Source: JBDKFK01 sp039798745 (GTDB lineage: Bacteria > Patescibacteriota > Microgenomatia > UBA1406 > GWC2-37-13). Taken from it: a stretch of 9,605 nucleotides of DNA. The notes under the pieces are model-generated. The model searched no databases and was not told where the DNA came from. It saw only the letters and a list, made by a program, of their open reading frames with translations. A program made the translations under genes and the position numbers. Location: the NCBI GenBank assembly GCA_039798745.1, contig JBDKFK010000043.1:1-9605 (forward strand). The letters are read 5' to 3'. Positions 6,140-9,605 of this stretch are shown piece by piece (the stretch's first letter is position 1; every line of letters begins with the position of its first letter).

Positions 6140-6955
6140 TCAATGAGTATTTGTGTAACTCACACACTGACCCTGATTTTTGAATGACGGATTATTGAAG
6201 GACATCCATCCTCCATTCTTACACTCATCCTTATCCGACGGCGGACCGACGAGCGGTTCGAAGTCAAATGTCGTAACACCGGCCGCGGTACCGAATTTAA
6301 ACGCATCAATGTTCTCGGTATAGCCGCTTAGATAAGGCTCTCCGACTCGGACACCTACAAATGAATCGGTTACTCTCACACGGACTCCAGGATAATCAGA
6401 CACAATCTGATCCCATGTTTTCAGTGCCGTCCCCGGCTCACCGGTTACCGGCCATGTCGCCCCTGAATATCCCCATAGAGCATTACCGCCATTTATCGCA
6501 TCCCATTCCTGCCATGTGTTCTGTATCACAGTTCCATTCTGAGAAGGTACAAAAACTAACCGTCTCTGCCAGGTATCGGTTCCGTCAAAATCCACATTAA
6601 ACTGCAGATATCCTGACCGATTTGCACTTCCACCATTGCCTGCGGATGGATTGTACGTACTAAACTTAAGAGCTGTGATATCGCCTAGTGGCGTGCCACT
6701 AAACTGGTAGGTCGCGAGATTCCGGCGCTGTGTTCCTGATACCGAGATCTGAACACTTCCTGAACCGAGTGGCGCATTACCAGGCCCCACAACAAATGAT
6801 CCAAGAGTATTATCAATCGTATCTGTTTCATCGTTATAGAAGAACCAGTTCTGCATTGCATTAGGAGTTACGACGACCGTAGAATCTGCCAGAGTCGGCC
6901 GGGCAACAACCATTACGCCAACCAGTAATAGCATGCCTAAAATGATTTTTTTCAT
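6140..6955 (-). CDS. secreted two-cysteine protein with C-terminal CKNGGW/FKNQGQC module
   Basis: This is a 271-residue exported protein of unknown function. Residues 1-23 form a signal peptide (MKKIILG, a hydrophobic run, then PTLA before DS). The mature part is rich in Gly, Thr, Asn, Ser and aromatic residues, with alternating strands that suggest a beta-sandwich (for example LQFNVDFDG, YPGVRVRV, TTFDFEP); no catalytic motif is evident. A short C-terminal module, about residues 245-268, runs from CKNGGW through FKNQGQCVSY. I recall this module in many secreted proteins of Patescibacteria and other bacteria. C245 and C264 are the only cysteines and could form a disulfide. The start is ATG 6955, because AGGAGG (6969-6964) lies eight bases before it; the in-frame GTG at 6964 lies inside that site. 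The gene has its own terminator. Surface or glycan binding is possible but not shown. Confidence 0.85.
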   Translation of the reverse strand: MKKIILGMLLLVGVMVVARPTLADSTVVVTPNAMQNWFFYNDETDTIDNTLGSFVVGPGNAPLGSGSVQISVSGTQRRNLATYQFSGTPLGDITALKFSTYNPSAGNGGSANRSGYLQFNVDFDGTDTWQRRLVFVPSQNGTVIQNTWQEWDAINGGNALWGYSGATWPVTGEPGTALKTWDQIVSDYPGVRVRVTDSFVGVRVGEPYLSGYTENIDAFKFGTAAGVTTFDFEPLVGPPSDKDECKNGGWMSFNNPSFKNQGQCVSYTNTH

Positions 6956-6960
6956 GTAGT

Positions 6961-6971
6961 TCACCTCCTTT
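6961..6971 (-). promoter_or_regulatory. strong Shine-Dalgarno site of the secreted-protein gene
   Basis: AAAGGAGGTGA on the - strand is a near-complete complement of the 16S rRNA 3' end. Eight bases separate AGGAGG from ATG 6955, which fixes the start there and rules out GTG 6964. Confidence 0.9.
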
Positions 6972-6972
6972 C

Positions 6973-7018
6973 TATATTCAGAATACCAGATATATAAAGT
7001 ATTCCACTTCTGAATATA
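6973..7018. repeat. inverted repeat upstream of the secreted-protein gene
   Basis: TATATTCAGAA (6973-6983) and TTCTGAATATA (7008-7018) are exact reverse complements across 24 bases. A second pair, GAATAC (6981-6986) and GTATTC (6999-7004), is nested within and partly overlaps it. The arms lie just upstream of the Shine-Dalgarno site, so they could be an operator or a leader hairpin. Confidence 0.55.
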
Positions 7019-7157
7019 TCAGGCTTATATGAAAGGGGTGTAAGAAGTATATCTATTCAAAAACAGAGACTGCATATTTGCAATACACATCCTCTCATAT
7101 CAGTCTGACTACACATATATTCTGCAGATAGTACATTTCTCTTTCTTGTTCGCACAG

Positions 7158-7163
7158 TATAAT
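7158..7163 (+). promoter_or_regulatory. -10 box of the recQ promoter
   Basis: TATAAT matches the -10 consensus exactly. It would start transcription near 7170, two bases before the recQ ATG, giving a nearly leaderless mRNA. No good -35 hexamer is seen (ATTTCT at the 17-base spacing), and there is no Shine-Dalgarno sequence. Confidence 0.55.
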
Positions 7164-7171
7164 AGAACTCC

Positions 7172-9301
7172 ATGCATGACATTCATCATACACTCCGGCA
7201 ATACTTTGGATACTCCACGTTTCGACCACTTCAGGAGCAAATTATTCGCGACACATTGGACAAAAAAGACGTCCTTGCCCTTATGCCGACCGGTGGTGGA
7301 AAATCGCTGTGTTTTCAGCTTCCCGCACTGCTTCGTAAGGGTGTGACTATTGTTATATCCCCTCTTATCTCCCTCATGAAAGATCAGGTTGACGCGCTGC
7401 GTTTTAACGGCATACAGGCCGCATATCTGAACAGCACCTTAACGCAGGCAGACCAGCAGGAGATAGAAAAACAGCTTGTACATAACCAATTATCGCTCTT
7501 GTATATCGCTCCCGAACGTTTGATGCAACAAAAAACCATGGCGTTTTTAAAACAGCTACAGATCGCGTCGTTTGTGATAGACGAAGCGCACTGTATTTCG
7601 GAATGGGGACACGATTTTCGACCTGAGTACAGACAGCTCAACACACTGCGGCCGGCATTTCCTGACACCCCGGTAGCTGCGTTCACTGCAACAGCGACAC
7701 CACGGGTAAAGACTGATATCATAAATCAACTTAATCTCACCAATGCTTCAATATATCAGGTCAGTTTCAATCGAAGCAATTTACAGTATCGTGTGCAGCG
7801 AAAAGAAAATGATATACAACAAATTGCGGAGCATGTGCACGAACATCCCAATCAGTCTGGAATTATCTACTGTCAGACACGTGACAAAGTTGATACGATT
7901 GCCGCACTGTTACAGCAAAACGGATATAAAGCGCTCCCCTATCATGCAGGCCTCGATGATAGCGTCCGCAAAGACCATCAGGAACAGTTTAAGCGTGATG
8001 ATGTAGACCTTATTGTGGCAACAATCGCGTTTGGTATGGGCATCGATAAACCAAGTGTAAGATTCATCATTCATCATGGATTGCCATCAAGTATTGAACG
8101 CTACTATCAGGAAACCGGAAGAGCCGGACGCGATGGTCTTACCAGCGAATGTATTCTGCTATACAGTCCGGCCGATGTAAATACCATAGATTACTTCATC
8201 CGACAAAAGGAAAATATCAGCGAACAGGATATCGCCCGATGGCAACTGCGGCAGATGGTGACCTTTGCGGAGACCGCACTTTGTAGACGTTCCCATCTTC
8301 TGCAGTATTTTGGCGAAGAGTACAAGCAAAACTGCCAGTCCTGTGACAACTGCCTGCAGCCGCCCGGTGTATTTGACGCGACAGTAATAGCTCAGCAAAT
8401 ACTTTCATGCGTCTATCGGCTGCATGAATCGTTTGGCGTTAGTTATGTGACAAAAATTCTGACCGGTTCACGTTCACAGAGAATTACACAGTACGGCCAT
8501 GATCAGTTATCTACCTATGGATTAATTAAAGGATATACTCGGCCCGATGTAACTGCCTTTATCCGCGAACTTGCAGAGCAGGGATATCTGGTCATAACTA
8601 CCGATACATATCCTGTAGTCCGGCTTACCGAAAAAAGCGCAGCAGTACTGAAGGGCACTGAGACGGTATACCTTCATACGCTGAAACAAAAACATCTTCA
8701 CGCCGCGTCCACCATCGACACACAGTTTGACGAACCGTTATTTGCAGAGTTGCGTGTAGCGCGTAAACGCCTTGCAGACAAGCATGATGTACCACCGTAT
8801 GTAATTTTTTCAGACGCAGCTCTTAAAGAAATGGCAGTCTATTATCCGCAAACACATGACCAGCTCGCGCAGATAAAAGGAGTGGGTGAACAAAAGTTGA
8901 AGCTCTACGGCAATCTGTTTATTGAGATAATCAAATCATACTGTGAACCACAGGGGATTCAGCCCAAATCTATATTTCAAAAAAAACCTCAGCCAAAAAC
9001 CACCAACAACTCATCGGTCGAACACACCCTGGCATTATATCAGCAAGGATTATCCCTCAAAGAAATCGCAACCCAGCGAAAGCTAAGTGTAAACACAATC
9101 GCCGGACACCTGGAACAAGCCTTTGTAAACGGAGCCGACATAGATATAAGTAAACTCATACATCCGACCAAACAGCAGACGATAACAAAAGCATTTAAGA
9201 AAATAGGAATGGACAGGTTAACCCCTGTAAAAGCACATCTGGGTGAAGATTATTCGTATGAAGAACTAAGACTGGTGAGAGCGGTGTTGAGTAGAGAATA
9301 A
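7172..9301 (+). CDS. recQ: ATP-dependent 3'-5' DNA helicase RecQ
   Basis: This 709-residue helicase unwinds DNA in recombinational repair and fork rescue in the cytoplasm. The order of domains is complete. The helicase core holds motif 0 (YFGYSTFRPLQ, 11-21), Walker A TGGGKS (40-45), DEAH (137-140), FTATATP (171-177) and QETGRAGRDG (313-322). The zinc site is C371, C388, C391 and C394, the same spacing as in E. coli RecQ. The winged-helix RQC domain includes SQRITQYGHDQL (435-446), and the HRDC domain spans about 522-590. After a Lys/Pro-rich linker (about 596-613) a helix-turn-helix region (about 614-650, LSLKEIATQRKLSVNTIAGHL) and a tail to 709 extend the protein beyond the roughly 600 residues of E. 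coli RecQ; similar extensions occur in other RecQ proteins. ATG 7172 is the first possible start after an in-frame stop at 7163-7165. Tandem stops (TAA TAA) end it. Confidence 0.97.
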   Translation: MHDIHHTLRQYFGYSTFRPLQEQIIRDTLDKKDVLALMPTGGGKSLCFQLPALLRKGVTIVISPLISLMKDQVDALRFNGIQAAYLNSTLTQADQQEIEKQLVHNQLSLLYIAPERLMQQKTMAFLKQLQIASFVIDEAHCISEWGHDFRPEYRQLNTLRPAFPDTPVAAFTATATPRVKTDIINQLNLTNASIYQVSFNRSNLQYRVQRKENDIQQIAEHVHEHPNQSGIIYCQTRDKVDTIAALLQQNGYKALPYHAGLDDSVRKDHQEQFKRDDVDLIVATIAFGMGIDKPSVRFIIHHGLPSSIERYYQETGRAGRDGLTSECILLYSPADVNTIDYFIRQKENISEQDIARWQLRQMVTFAETALCRRSHLLQYFGEEYKQNCQSCDNCLQPPGVFDATVIAQQILSCVYRLHESFGVSYVTKILTGSRSQRITQYGHDQLSTYGLIKGYTRPDVTAFIRELAEQGYLVITTDTYPVVRLTEKSAAVLKGTETVYLHTLKQKHLHAASTIDTQFDEPLFAELRVARKRLADKHDVPPYVIFSDAALKEMAVYYPQTHDQLAQIKGVGEQKLKLYGNLFIEIIKSYCEPQGIQPKSIFQKKPQPKTTNNSSVEHTLALYQQGLSLKEIATQRKLSVNTIAGHLEQAFVNGADIDISKLIHPTKQQTITKAFKKIGMDRLTPVKAHLGEDYSYEELRLVRAVLSRE

Positions 9302-9318
9302 TAAGAAGTTACAAATGG

Positions 9319-9348
9319 GTGGCGGCGGTGCTTTCGCACCACCGCCAC
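9319..9348. terminator. G+C-rich hairpin between convergent genes
   Basis: GTGGCGGCGGTGC (9319-9331) and GCACCACCGCCAC (9336-9348) pair over 12 of 13 positions (one C-A mismatch) with a TTTC loop. It lies between the recQ stop and the convergent stop at 9363. No T tract follows on either strand, so it is either a weak terminator or an mRNA 3'-end stabiliser. Confidence 0.5.
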
Positions 9349-9362
9349 ATAATCAGCAACGC

Positions 9363-9605
9363 CTAGAGCAGATGCAAGGCATTGTCACGGTAGAACACCG
9401 CCTCTTTCAGCTCTCGCCGAATGTCGCTGTTGCCCCGCAACGTTACCTCCATCCACTCAAAGGGACCGCGCCCGTATACGAGCCGTATGACCACCTCACC
9501 CCCACAGAAGCGGGTGTAATAGGGATCATGCGTCAGCTGCTCACGATAAGCCAGCTCCAGAAACTGGTGTACCAGCTCCCGAAGCAGCTCATCATCAGCG
9601 AACAG
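9363..9605 (-). CDS. unrecognised protein, C-terminal 80 residues (5' partial)
   Basis: Reading from the window edge toward 9363 the frame is open for 80 codons and ends in TAG. The visible protein starts LFADDELLRELVHQFLELAY, continues through DPYYTRFCGGEVVIRLVYG and ends YRDNALHLL. It is charged, soluble-looking and has no membrane helix or signal. G+C is high (36 of 60 in the line 9421-9480), unlike recQ next to it but like the VKOR-DsbA gene. No opposite-strand frame competes convincingly. I do not recognise the family, and the start lies outside the window. Confidence 0.65.
   Translation of the reverse strand: MFADDELLRELVHQFLELAYREQLTHDPYYTRFCGGEVVIRLVYGRGPFEWMEVTLRGNSDIRRELKEAVFYRDNALHLL

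Larger units (their letters stand above)
6972..7171. other. divergent intergenic region
   Basis: About 200 A+T-rich bases lie between the divergently read secreted-protein and recQ genes. Apart from the inverted repeat near the first gene and the TATAAT box next to recQ, I see no open frame, RNA gene or further clear regulatory element. I could not fix a convincing promoter for the secreted-protein gene. Confidence 0.6.

Noticed and set aside
6962..6964. GTG 6964 as the start of the secreted protein
   Set aside because: The codon lies inside the AGGAGGTGA Shine-Dalgarno sequence; ATG 6955 has the proper eight-base spacing and gives a cleaner signal peptide.

Overview
The window looks like chromosomal DNA of a free-standing or episymbiotic bacterium using the standard genetic code. 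The mixture of genes suggests a member of the Candidate Phyla Radiation (Patescibacteria): a secreted protein ending in a short CKNGGW...FKNQGQCVSY module, a single-chain VKOR-DsbA fusion, compact gene spacing, and several starts without Shine-Dalgarno signals. No rRNA or ribosomal protein gene is present to confirm this, so the assignment is an inference of moderate confidence.

Bases 1-4808 are a copper (or silver) detoxification operon on the + strand. It holds the 3' part of a CopA-type Cu(I) P-type ATPase, a second complete P1B ATPase with a His/Met-rich N-terminus and an unusual CPD motif in place of CPC, a membrane-anchored two-repeat DUF305 protein, a 33-residue one-helix membrane peptide, and a 64-residue two-helix membrane protein. 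The last two genes overlap by four bases (ATGA). The likely division of labour is export by the ATPases and extracytoplasmic metal binding by the Met/His-rich DUF305 protein. A hairpin at about 4815-4842 ends the operon and can also serve the convergent gene.

Bases 4860-6140 hold a conspicuously G+C-rich gene on the - strand encoding a VKOR-DsbA fusion, a self-contained disulfide-forming machine. Its upstream region carries a perfect 10-bp inverted repeat, TTATATGTGA-N6-TCACATATAA, identical at its core to the CRP consensus. It is centred 41.5 bases upstream of the start expected from a TATACT box. Behind it, also on the - strand, is a gene for a secreted protein (6140-6955) with exactly two cysteines, a plausible substrate for the fusion, and a strong terminator.

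Bases 7172-9301 encode a full-length RecQ helicase with an added C-terminal helix-turn-helix region. A perfect TATAAT box eight bases before its ATG suggests a leaderless mRNA. The window closes with a hairpin and the 3' end of an unrecognised G+C-rich gene on the - strand (9363-9605).

The best candidates for something new are the CPD-type ATPase with its two tiny membrane-protein neighbours, and the CRP-like control of the foreign-looking disulfide gene. No CRISPR array, insertion sequence, tRNA or rRNA was seen.
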